DNA of 18,750 nt from Candidatus Aminicenantes bacterium UBA647 (lineage in GTDB: Bacteria > Acidobacteriota > Aminicenantia > UBA2199), in the NCBI GenBank assembly GCA_002299555.1, contig DBOL01000091.1, positions 1-18,750 of the forward strand, read 5' to 3'. The notes under the pieces were generated by a model. It did not search any database and was not told the DNA's origin. It saw nothing but the letters and a program-made list of their open reading frames with translations. The position numbers were made by a program, and so were the translations under genes. Each line of letters opens with the position of its first letter. Positions within the stretch are counted from its first letter, which is position 1. Below, in pieces: positions 8,626 through 14,844 of the stretch.

Positions 8626-8664
8626 GGTCTTCACCCCGAATCTTGGTCCAAAATTAAAGTTAAT
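8626..8664 (+). repeat. Left arm of a 39-bp inverted repeat (decayed IS end)
   Basis: The arm is complementary to 9084-9122 at 36 of 39 bases. In the plus frame it reads WSSPRILVQN followed by a stop, the same peptide that ends the transposase remnant on the minus strand at the right arm. It therefore looks like the 3' end of a second, almost fully deleted copy of the same insertion sequence. The rest of 8478-8625 and 8665-8718 shows nothing I can assign. Confidence 0.75.
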
Positions 8665-8718
8665 ATTTTTTTGTATTGTACCAAAAACCTTACGTTAATT
8701 TTCAAACTATTTATCACA

Positions 8719-9074
8719 AAAAGTGTGTCACACTCGAAGCGGTGATTCCATCACATTTTGTGTCACTCAATGGATCAAAATATGCTCAAATAAGAGCTAT
8801 CTCATATGACCTGTGACCCAGGATATTTTGAAGCCCGATTATATCACAGCGGACATTTACTGGCAAACTTTTACTATAGGTCACAAGTTTCGGAATCGGA
8901 AGTATTTTATCCCCTATTTTTCCAGTGATCTATACTATGGCCTTTGTCCCCTTTATATAACGCAGAAGCATAAAAGTCCGTTGTCACACTCTATATAGAA
9001 CTGGTGATTCCACGTTTGTCAAGTCTACTACTCTGATTTTATTTTCTGGACCAAAGAAGGGGTTAGACCCAATT
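8719..9074. repeat. Dispersed repeat, copy 2
   Basis: It aligns with 88-387. The best part is about 8785-8860, with ATGACCTGTGACCCAGGATA and then the TTTGAAGCC, TATATCACAGC and TTTACTGGCAAAC words, and CGCAGAAGCATAAAAGTCCGTTG at 8961-8983 is also shared. It differs from copy 1 by two stretches reading TGTCACACTC-(gap)-GGTGATTCCA, at 8726-8750 and 8982-9012, that sit either side of the conserved core like a duplicated target. It keeps only GTCCGTTG of the tRNA-like segment seen in copy 1. A small open frame at 8813-8998 shares about 20 residues with one in copy 1 but then loses frame, so I do not call a gene. Confidence 0.75.
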
Positions 9075-9083
9075 CTAATAAAT

Positions 9084-9122
9084 ACTAACATTAATTTTGG
9101 ACCAAGATTCGGGGAGAAGACC
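9084..9122 (-). repeat. Right arm of the 39-bp inverted repeat (decayed IS end)
   Basis: Partner of 8626-8664. On the minus strand it holds the last codons and stop (9091-9093) of the transposase remnant, followed by a few conserved bases. IS3-type elements commonly end their transposase gene at or inside the terminal inverted repeat, which fits. The tips of the two arms face each other across repeat copy 2, so they are ends of two outward-lying IS copies rather than one element between them. Confidence 0.7.
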
Positions 9123-9192
9123 ACATTTTTTTATATGTTACCGGAGCCGGTGGTCGATAGTCAAGCGAGCTGTGTCGCTTGAGTTTTTTATT
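9091..9192 (-). pseudogene. IS3-type transposase C-terminal remnant
   Basis: The minus-strand frame ending at 9091 reads NKKLKRHSSLDYRPPAP then VTYKKMWSSPRILVQN and stop. The HSSLxYRPPAP motif is the hallmark C-terminus of IS3-family (rve integrase core) transposases. The frame stays open upstream to 9297, but residues further upstream (SALGTFIGSRLKMSSEIF) are not clearly transposase. All of the catalytic DDE domain is missing, so this is a dead fragment. Confidence 0.7.
9161..9192 (+). terminator. Intrinsic terminator-like hairpin with T-run
   Basis: TCAAGCGA (9161-9168), six-base loop, TCGCTTGA (9175-9182), then GTTTTTTATT: a perfect 8-bp stem followed by U-rich sequence on the plus strand. 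It lies inside the transposase remnant, where the same bases encode LKRHSSL on the other strand, so it may be accidental. It could still stop read-through from the transporter operon before the next gene at 9367. Confidence 0.55.
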
Positions 9193-9366
9193 ACGAATAT
9201 CAATGGCATTAAAAATAGTATCAAAAATTTCAGAAGACATTTTTAATCTGCTTCCGATGAATGTTCCTAAAGCTGACTTGAAAAAATAATTTTGTCTCTA
9301 TATTATTCAAATTGGAGTGTTTAAACGCTTATGAATATTTTTATTTAAAAACCGGAGGAGGGATAG

Positions 9367-10467
9367 ATGTATAAAAAAATATCAATATTAATTTTATTAC
9401 TTTTTTTTGTGTCTTTATCTTTTATTCAGGTTCCGCAGGTATCAGCAAATACAGACAACCGCCCCGATCTTGAAATAACTAGTATCTGGATCTGGCCGAA
9501 AAATCCGACATCCCGCGACTGGTTTGATATCAGGGTCAGGGTAAGAAATACAGGGAATAATGTAACAAAAAAACACACAACACTTAATCTCTATGTAGGC
9601 GGTTCATCAACGCCGTACAGTTTCATCATCGGATTTATCCAGCCGGGAAGAGATCAGACAACAGTGAAGAGAATATTGCTCGACAAAGCAGGGAATTATA
9701 GAGCGAGGGCAGTCGTTGACCCGGGGAAACTGATCATTGAAAAAAGAGAAGATAACAATAGTAAAGAATTAAGGTTTAAGGTAAAGCAGGCATCAAGCCA
9801 GGACTATCTTCCGGAATTAGAGGCCTCGGTTTACAAACAGGAACCGAATGAACCCTGCACTGATGATACGATCAATTTCACAGGAAGAATAACCAATAAA
9901 GGTGTTGTTAAGTCCCCGGACTCTGTTGCAGCGATACAGGTCGGAGGCGCAAGGCCGGTCCGGATATTCGTACCACCACTTGAGCCTAATGAATCTAAGA
10001 GATTAACGCTGACAAAGAATCTTCCTACTCCCGGGAAATATAAGGTGACTGTCGTTGCTGATTATTACAATAGAATTATTGAATACAATGAAAAGAACAA
10101 CACCGACTCTCTGAATTTTGAAGTATTTGGCGATTGCTGCGTTGACTATTACGTGTCAAGCGTCTGGATCTGGCCGAAGAACCCGAAGGTCGGAGAAAAT
10201 TTTGATATCAGGATGAGGGTGTCTAACCGAGGGAAAAAGGCGGCTACAAAAAGTACAACCGTCAGCCTGTTTATCGGCGGGTCAACTGTCCCCGTCACTT
10301 TTACTCTGAATCCGCTTGCTCCGAAGAAAGAATGGACAAAATATCACACAGTTTCATTTAGCAGAGCCGGAATTTATAAAACGAGAATCCTCGTGGATAG
10401 AGAAAGAAAGATCACAGAATGCAGGAAGGATAATAACGAAAAGAGTTTGACTTTCCGCGTAAAATAG
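9367..10467 (+). CDS. Secreted protein with three CARDB-like domains
   Basis: 366 residues. It has a signal peptide with likely cleavage after VSA (residue 27), then three Ig-like domains at about 33-140, 147-255 and 260-366. Each ends in the CARDB pattern GxYxxRxxVDxxxxIxExxEDNN (REDNNSKEL, NEKNNTDSL, RKDNNEKSL). Domains 1 and 3 are the closest, sharing the SIWIWPKNP/SVWIWPKNP start and nearly the same DNA there (9481-9507 and 10159-10185), which points to an internal duplication. CARDB domains are cell-adhesion-related beta-sandwiches; here they form the whole mature protein, so it is probably a binding or structural exoprotein. The start is set by GGAGGAGG at 9354-9361. It stands alone, with no operon partner. 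Its ligand cannot be told. Confidence 0.85.
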   Translation: MYKKISILILLLFFVSLSFIQVPQVSANTDNRPDLEITSIWIWPKNPTSRDWFDIRVRVRNTGNNVTKKHTTLNLYVGGSSTPYSFIIGFIQPGRDQTTVKRILLDKAGNYRARAVVDPGKLIIEKREDNNSKELRFKVKQASSQDYLPELEASVYKQEPNEPCTDDTINFTGRITNKGVVKSPDSVAAIQVGGARPVRIFVPPLEPNESKRLTLTKNLPTPGKYKVTVVADYYNRIIEYNEKNNTDSLNFEVFGDCCVDYYVSSVWIWPKNPKVGENFDIRMRVSNRGKKAATKSTTVSLFIGGSTVPVTFTLNPLAPKKEWTKYHTVSFSRAGIYKTRILVDRERKITECRKDNNEKSLTFRVK

Positions 10468-10620
10468 GATTTACAGGACAGGGATTTTTTATTGAATAAT
10501 CACAGTTCTGTGAGTAGTGCCCTCAGTAAGATCAAAGAGACGATGGTTGATGATCCGAACTTCAGGAATCGGGAGGAAGAAATCGAAGAACTTATCTTTA
10601 AACGTCAAACGAAGATTTGA
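10468..10620 (+). pseudogene. Orphan C-terminal gene fragment
   Basis: Directly after the CARDB gene an open frame without a convincing start reads ...SALSKIKETMVDDPNFRNRE then EEIEELIFKRQTKI and stop (10618-10620). The charged, helical ending looks like a real protein C-terminus, but no start codon or Shine-Dalgarno is seen and the frame begins at the stop region of the previous gene. It is followed by TTTGACCCCTTGACAG. I read it as the tail of a deleted gene; the family is not recognised. Confidence 0.3.
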
Positions 10621-10658
10621 CCCCTTGACAGATATGTGGATCATTAGAAGCAAAATTA

Positions 10659-10691
10659 TGATTTTTTTTGGTGTCAGGCCAGATTTTTTTA
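10659..10691. repeat. Short direct repeat left of the DUF1028 gene
   Basis: TGATTTTTTTTGGTGTCAGG followed by CCAGATTTTTTTAT. It matches 11738-11767 apart from T-run lengths and about two substitutions (GTGTCAGGCCAGA versus GTGCCAGGCAAGA). The pair encloses exactly one gene (10748-11728), as expected for an inserted cassette or for a dispersed short repeat family. Confidence 0.55.
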
Positions 10692-10747
10692 TGACTTTAA
10701 ATTAACATCTATTTTTTTTTTTTACTATAATTCAAATGGAGGTAAAA

Positions 10748-11728
10748 ATGACACGAAAAATGGTTTTATTCTTATTTGGTTTTGTAGTCTTATTTCTGTT
10801 GTTTTCAAGTCAGCTGTCAGCTACTTATTCGATAGTGGCGATTGATAAAGAGACCGGTCAAATCGGAGTTGCGGTTCAATCTCACTGGTTTTCAGTAGGT
10901 TCATTGGTGATCTGGGCTGAACCGGGTGTGGGTGCGGTGGCGACTCAATCTTTTGTTGAGGTTTCTTACGGCCCATTGGGAATTGCCATGATGCGCAGCG
11001 GTAAAACAGCCCAACAGGCATTAAAGGGGCTGGTGGCTTCAGACCCCAATCAAATGGTCAGGCAGGTTGCTATGATTGATATTCATGGTAATATAGCGGC
11101 TCATACGGGAAAACTGTGTATTGATTTTGCCGGTCACTTGGTAGGAAAGAATTACTCTTGTCAGGCCAACATGATGGAAAAGGGTACAGTGTGGCAGGCT
11201 ATGTCCATAGCCTTCGAGAACAGTAAAGGTGAATTTGTGGACCGTTTGATGGCTGCGCTGGAAGCGGCTCAAAAAGAGGGTGGCGATATACGCGGTAAAC
11301 AATCGGCAGCTATTCTGGTGGTTAAAACCAAAGGCTCCGGTAGTCCCTGGAACAACCGCTTATTTGATATCAGGGTGGAAGATCATAAAGAACCTTTAAA
11401 AGAGATTAAACGGCTGATATTGGTGGCTAAAGCTTATAATCACATGAATAAGGGTGATGAGTACATGACCAACGAAAAAACAGAGCAGGCATTAAAATCC
11501 TATTCTACCGCCATGAAGATTTACCCCGGTAATCCTGAAATGTTATTCTGGCCTGCTGTGACTATGGCTGCTTCGGGTAAGGTGGAAGAGAGTTTACCTT
11601 TATTTAAGAAGGTCTTCCAACAGGACAGGCGCTGGGCAGAGTTGTTGAAGCGACTGCCAAAGGTCAACCAGTTCCCTAAAGATGAAGCATTAATGAAAAA
11701 AATTCTATCCCTGGTACCGAAAAAATAA
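10748..11728 (+). CDS. Secreted DUF1028 (Ntn-hydrolase-like) protein with TPR-like tail
   Basis: 326 residues. The start is ATG 10748, because the in-frame ATG at 10736 would put the Shine-Dalgarno GGAGG (10738-10742) inside the gene. A signal peptide (MTRKMVLFLFGFVVLFLLFS) probably ends at LSA, leaving Thr26 as the new N-terminus (TYSIVAIDKETGQIGVAVQS). The DUF1028 domain fills about 26-225: GVAVQSHWFSVGS, PGVGAVATQSFVEVSYGPLG, KLCIDFAGHLVGKNYSCQAN, MAALEAAQKEGGDIRGKQSA, AAILVVK. This family is thought to have an N-terminal-nucleophile hydrolase fold, but its substrate is unknown. Residues about 235-326 hold TPR-like helices (DEYMTNEKTEQALKSYSTAM). Gene neighbours do not suggest a pathway; it is convergent with the phosphorylase gene. 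Confidence 0.88.
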   Translation: MTRKMVLFLFGFVVLFLLFSSQLSATYSIVAIDKETGQIGVAVQSHWFSVGSLVIWAEPGVGAVATQSFVEVSYGPLGIAMMRSGKTAQQALKGLVASDPNQMVRQVAMIDIHGNIAAHTGKLCIDFAGHLVGKNYSCQANMMEKGTVWQAMSIAFENSKGEFVDRLMAALEAAQKEGGDIRGKQSAAILVVKTKGSGSPWNNRLFDIRVEDHKEPLKEIKRLILVAKAYNHMNKGDEYMTNEKTEQALKSYSTAMKIYPGNPEMLFWPAVTMAASGKVEESLPLFKKVFQQDRRWAELLKRLPKVNQFPKDEALMKKILSLVPKK

Positions 11729-11737
11729 AAAACAAGC

Positions 11738-11767
11738 TGATTTTTTGTGCCAGGCAAGATTTTTTAT
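11738..11767. repeat. Short direct repeat right of the DUF1028 gene
   Basis: Second copy of the 10659-10691 sequence, ten bases after the stop of the DUF1028 gene. The surrounding A-runs and T-runs (AAAAAACAAGCTGATTTTTT at 11727-11746) could form a weak bidirectional terminator between the convergent genes. Confidence 0.5.
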
Positions 11768-11772
11768 CTGCT

Positions 11773-12642
11773 TCATCTCCAATATTTGCCATAGAGTAAT
11801 TCAAGTTTTTTCTTTGTATCTCCGGGAATCAAGTCCGGGCCGGTAATGATCGCATATTTTGCAGCTTCAAAAACAGGATTCTCTGTTTTTTCGGGAAGAA
11901 TATTAAGTAATTCCCGGACTACGGTTTTCCCTTTCTTAACATTTGCCTGCAGCACAGCTATTATTGCAGGTACATCCACTTCCTCACCTTCACCTTTCCA
12001 GCAATCATAGTCTGTCACCATCGCCAGGGTAGAATAAGGGATCTCCGCTTCACGGGCCAATGAAGCCTCCGGGAGAGCTGTCATTCCGATAATGTGTGAA
12101 TTCAATTGTCGGTACATATTACTCTCTGCGCGTGAGCTGAAGCGCGGCCCTTCCACTACAACAAGTGTCCCTCCGTCACCTATGGGAATCCCGGCATTAC
12201 TACCGGCTTTTTCCACCTGATCACGAAGGAATGGGCAATATGGATCACCAAAAGCAATATGGCCCACAACTCCATCCCCGAAGAATGTGTGTTGCCGTTT
12301 CCCCGATGTTCTATCCAGCAATTGAGAAGGGACAACCAGGGCCCCCGGGGGCAACTCTTCTCTCAAACTACCCACTGCGCTGACACTCAGTATATGTGAA
12401 ACACCTATTTTCTTGAGTGCATAGATATTTGCTTTATAATTTACTTCACCGGGAATAATACTGTGTCCCCGTCCATGCCTGGAAAGGAACGCAACAGTCC
12501 TTCCGTTCAATTTCCCTTTGACTATCACATCGCTCGGTTTCCCAAAGGGTGTCTCAATCGTCAACTCTTCAACATTCTCCAGATCCTCTATGTCATACCA
12601 CCCACTGCCGCCCATAACTCCCAACAAAGTATATTTCTCCAT
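11773..12642 (-). CDS. mtnP: 5'-methylthioadenosine phosphorylase family protein
   Basis: 289 residues, full family length. MTA phosphorylases split 5'-modified adenosines with phosphate into adenine and a 5'-modified ribose 1-phosphate in the cytoplasm. Motifs seen: GVMGGSGWYD (phosphate site), TPFGKPSD, FLSRHGRGH, NYKANIYALKKIG, SAVGSLREE, TLVVVEGPRFSSRAES, IGMTALPEASLAREAEIPY and VTDYDCWK, whose Asp211/Asp213 fit recognition of a 6-aminopurine. The gene lies 24 bp after the DUF2064 glycosyltransferase gene on the same strand, and both are divergent from arsS. In that setting the likely substrate is the arsenic analogue of MTA made by ArsS (5'-deoxy-5'-dimethylarsinoyl-adenosine). Ordinary MTA recycling is the alternative. 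The family is certain; the arsenical role is inferred from neighbours. Confidence 0.93.
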   Translation of the reverse strand: MEKYTLLGVMGGSGWYDIEDLENVEELTIETPFGKPSDVIVKGKLNGRTVAFLSRHGRGHSIIPGEVNYKANIYALKKIGVSHILSVSAVGSLREELPPGALVVPSQLLDRTSGKRQHTFFGDGVVGHIAFGDPYCPFLRDQVEKAGSNAGIPIGDGGTLVVVEGPRFSSRAESNMYRQLNSHIIGMTALPEASLAREAEIPYSTLAMVTDYDCWKGEGEEVDVPAIIAVLQANVKKGKTVVRELLNILPEKTENPVFEAAKYAIITGPDLIPGDTKKKLELLYGKYWR

Positions 12643-12666
12643 TATTCCTCCTTTTTCCGGATCAGG

Positions 12667-13356
12667 TCACAATATTTTCAATTCTTTAAGTTTATTTATT
12701 GTTTCCAGAGCAATATTTACAGGATTTTTCCTGCTCCTTTTTTCAAATAGAATAAGGTCTTTAAGGGTATCAATATCGTGCCACTTTTTTAATATCCCGG
12801 CTTTGGCCCCTTTATCCTCTAATTTTTTAATTGTTTCTTTGAAGACTCCGTTTGTACTCCACTCAATATTTTTGAACAGGTCTTCTGAAAAACACTCTTT
12901 TTGAAATCCTATCAGATAATACCCTCCATCAAAACCGGGCCCCACCACTGCCTTCTTTTTTCTCAGAGCACTAACTGCTTCCATTATATATTCCACCGGA
13001 AGATCAGGGAGGTCACTCCCGATCAATAAAACTCGTTTAAACCCGTTACTGAATACCCCTCTGAAAGCAGAACCCATTCTCTCCCCGATATCACCACCTT
13101 CCTGCTCATATATCCTTGGTGAAAAGCCCATACCGCTAACCAACTTTTCCATATCCGGCAATCTTTTTTCAGGTGTTAAATATATAAAAGTATTAAGATC
13201 AAGAGCGTTCAATTTGTTTAGAGTATCGGTCATAAAACTTCTGTATAGTTCAAGAGCTGCATCCTCTCCGATATCAGAAGCAAGGCGTTTTTTCACTTTC
13301 CCTTTCTCAGGATATTTTAAGAAAAGGATCAATGCGGTATCTTTTTTATTCTGCAT
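12667..13356 (-). CDS. TIGR04282/DUF2064 arsenosugar-type glycosyltransferase
   Basis: 229 residues. It is a nucleotide-diphospho-sugar transferase-fold protein of the DUF2064 group found beside arsS in arsenosugar clusters. Visible motifs: FLKYPEKGKVKKRLA (11-25, nucleotide-binding start), IGSDLPDLP (112-120, the metal-binding Asp position), GPGFDGGYYLIG (139-150) and WHDIDTLKD (192-200). The reaction is not settled by sequence; a role in adding or modifying the sugar or glycerol part of the arsenosugar is a family-level inference. It is the first gene of the minus-strand pair and has its own promoter-like TTGATT-N17-TATAAT at 13377-13405. The Shine-Dalgarno is weak (GGGGA). Confidence 0.88.
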   Translation of the reverse strand: MQNKKDTALILFLKYPEKGKVKKRLASDIGEDAALELYRSFMTDTLNKLNALDLNTFIYLTPEKRLPDMEKLVSGMGFSPRIYEQEGGDIGERMGSAFRGVFSNGFKRVLLIGSDLPDLPVEYIMEAVSALRKKKAVVGPGFDGGYYLIGFQKECFSEDLFKNIEWSTNGVFKETIKKLEDKGAKAGILKKWHDIDTLKDLILFEKRSRKNPVNIALETINKLKELKIL

Positions 13357-13376
13357 TATTTCCCCATTAAAAAAAT

Positions 13377-13405
13377 ATTATACGTGTCCGGCTCTTATTA
13401 ATCAA
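13377..13405 (-). promoter_or_regulatory. Sigma70-like promoter of the glycosyltransferase-phosphorylase pair
   Basis: On the minus strand, TTGATT (13400-13405) and a perfect TATAAT (13377-13382) are separated by exactly 17 bases. Transcription would start near 13370, about 14 bases before the start codon at 13356. Confidence 0.6.
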
Positions 13406-13417
13406 AACCCGATTTGA
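13402..13417. promoter_or_regulatory. Candidate operator palindrome between divergent promoters
   Basis: TCAAA (13402-13406), six bases, TTTGA (13413-13417). The palindrome overlaps both divergent -35 boxes (13400-13405 and 13414-13419), so one bound dimer could block both promoters. ArsR/SmtB-type repressors bind AT-rich imperfect palindromes of this general kind, but no regulator gene is in the window. Confidence 0.4.
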
Positions 13418-13442
13418 ATATTCAGAGTTCATACCTTATAAT
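13414..13442 (+). promoter_or_regulatory. Sigma70-like promoter of the peroxidase-like/arsS pair
   Basis: TTGAAT (13414-13419), a 17-base spacer and a perfect TATAAT (13437-13442). The predicted start near 13449 is just before the Shine-Dalgarno AAGGAG (13451-13456), giving a leader of only about 12 nt before the ATG at 13462. Confidence 0.6.
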
Positions 13443-13461
13443 TTTTCCCAAAGGAGATTAA

Positions 13462-13794
13462 ATGTCAGATTATTTTGAAAAAAAAGATCTAGTAGATTTT
13501 GCGAATATTGGGGAATATGCTGAAGAGGAAGGGGGAAAATTTTTTGAATATTACGGGAAATCTATGTCCGAAGGAAAATTGTCAAAGAGAGAGAAATGTC
13601 TGATTGCTTTAACAATTGCTGTAGTACAAAAATGCCCGTATTGTATAGATGCATACACCAATGAGAGCCTTAAATTGGGGATCACCAAGGAAGAGATGAT
13701 GGAGGCAATTCATGTCGGGGCGTCAATGCAGGCAGGTATAGTTCTGGCTCATTCGACTCAAATGAGAAAAATAATAAAGAAAAAGGAGATGTAG
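13462..13794 (+). CDS. Arsenosugar-associated AhpD-like peroxidase-family protein
   Basis: 110 residues, a small carboxymuconolactone decarboxylase/AhpD-fold protein. The active-site pattern is CPYC (Cys58 and Cys61) in AVVQKCPYCIDAYTNESLKL, followed by GITKEEMMEAIHVGASMQAG, typical of this fold. A subgroup of this family is routinely annotated as arsenosugar biosynthesis-associated because it sits next to arsS, as here. Its redox cysteines may keep the trivalent arsenic substrate or the radical SAM enzyme reduced; that role is inferred. The start is set by AAGGAG five bases upstream. Its stop overlaps the arsS start by one base, so the two are translationally coupled. Confidence 0.9.
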   Translation: MSDYFEKKDLVDFANIGEYAEEEGGKFFEYYGKSMSEGKLSKREKCLIALTIAVVQKCPYCIDAYTNESLKLGITKEEMMEAIHVGASMQAGIVLAHSTQMRKIIKKKEM

Positions 13795-14789
13795 TGAACT
13801 TCAGAGAGCAACTGGAAACTCTGGCAGATATAAAACATTCGTTTGTAGAGAAATTATCTGAGACAGAATCAAAAACTTTAAGAACTTCAAAGCTCGAGAT
13901 ACTTCAGTTAAATATCACCAGGAAATGTAATCTTCAATGCAAACATTGCCATGTTAGTGCAGGCCCTGACAGACAGGAATTAATGTCAAAGGCAAAATTT
14001 GAATCAATTCTGGAATTATTAGATAAAGCTGATATTTCAACGCTTGATATAACCGGAGGTGCCCCTGAAATGAATCCCCATCTTGAGTGGTTCATCAGGT
14101 CTGCTTCCGGGAAAGTGGAGAGAATAATAGTCCGTTCAAATCTTGTAATATTAAAAGAGGAGGAATTCAAAAAGTATATTAAGATATACTCCGAAAATAA
14201 AATCGAAATAGTCGCATCACTCCCCCACTTTACGGAGAACCTGACAGATAGAATGAGAGGATCCGGGATATTCTCCACTTCAATTGAAGTGATAAAAGAA
14301 TTGAATACCGAGGGTTACGGGAAGAACGGGACAGGAAAGGTACTGAACTTTGTCCATAATCCTGTGGGGGCGATATTGCCGGGAGACCAGAATGCTCTGG
14401 AAACAGAATTTAAAAAACGGTTAATGGATCTTTATGGAATTCACTTTAATAATCTGTTCTGTATTACAAATATGCCTCTGGGAAGATATTTGGAATATTT
14501 GAAAAAATCTGATAATTATGAAGATTATATGGATGAGCTTATCTGTTCTTTTAATCCGGCGGCAGCAGAAAGTCTGATGTGTAAGAACACCCTGAATGTC
14601 TCCTGGGACGGGAAACTTTACAATTGTGATTTCAATCAGATGCTAGAGTTGGAAGCCGATTTTGAGAAATTTTCAAACATTACAGATTTTGACCCCTCAT
14701 ATTTTGAGGACAAAATGATATCAGTGGGTAACCATTGTTTCGGTTGCACGGCAGGTAGCGGATCCTCATGTCAGGGTACAATAGAATAG
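13794..14789 (+). CDS. arsS: Radical SAM arsenosugar biosynthesis enzyme ArsS
   Basis: 331 residues from a GTG start, with AAGGAG at 13783-13788. ArsS enzymes use a [4Fe-4S] cluster and S-adenosylmethionine to attach a 5'-deoxyadenosyl group to dimethylarsenite, the step that commits arsenic to arsenosugars. The radical SAM site is CNLQCKHC (Cys45, Cys49, Cys52) inside LNITRKCNLQCKHCHVSAGP, with the SAM-contacting GGAPEMNP at 88-95. The C-terminal half has the family's extra cysteines: C251, C263, C278 (KLYNCDFNQML), C315 and C318 (HCFGC), and C326 (GSGSSC). Some family members carry selenocysteine in this tail; here Cys326 is a normal TGT codon. It is co-transcribed with the peroxidase-like gene and convergent to the flavoprotein fusion. 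Family identity is clear; arsenic chemistry is from the family. Confidence 0.93.
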   Translation: MNFREQLETLADIKHSFVEKLSETESKTLRTSKLEILQLNITRKCNLQCKHCHVSAGPDRQELMSKAKFESILELLDKADISTLDITGGAPEMNPHLEWFIRSASGKVERIIVRSNLVILKEEEFKKYIKIYSENKIEIVASLPHFTENLTDRMRGSGIFSTSIEVIKELNTEGYGKNGTGKVLNFVHNPVGAILPGDQNALETEFKKRLMDLYGIHFNNLFCITNMPLGRYLEYLKKSDNYEDYMDELICSFNPAAAESLMCKNTLNVSWDGKLYNCDFNQMLELEADFEKFSNITDFDPSYFEDKMISVGNHCFGCTAGSGSSCQGTIE

Positions 14790-14844
14790 ACCTTTCAGTT
14801 CGATAGAGATTCCTAACAAAAAAACCAGGGAAAAGTGGACCTGA

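Noticed and set aside
10736..10747. Earlier ATG for the DUF1028 gene
   Set aside because: The GGAGG ribosome-binding site would be inside the coding sequence; ATG 10748 gives correct spacing and a clean signal peptide.
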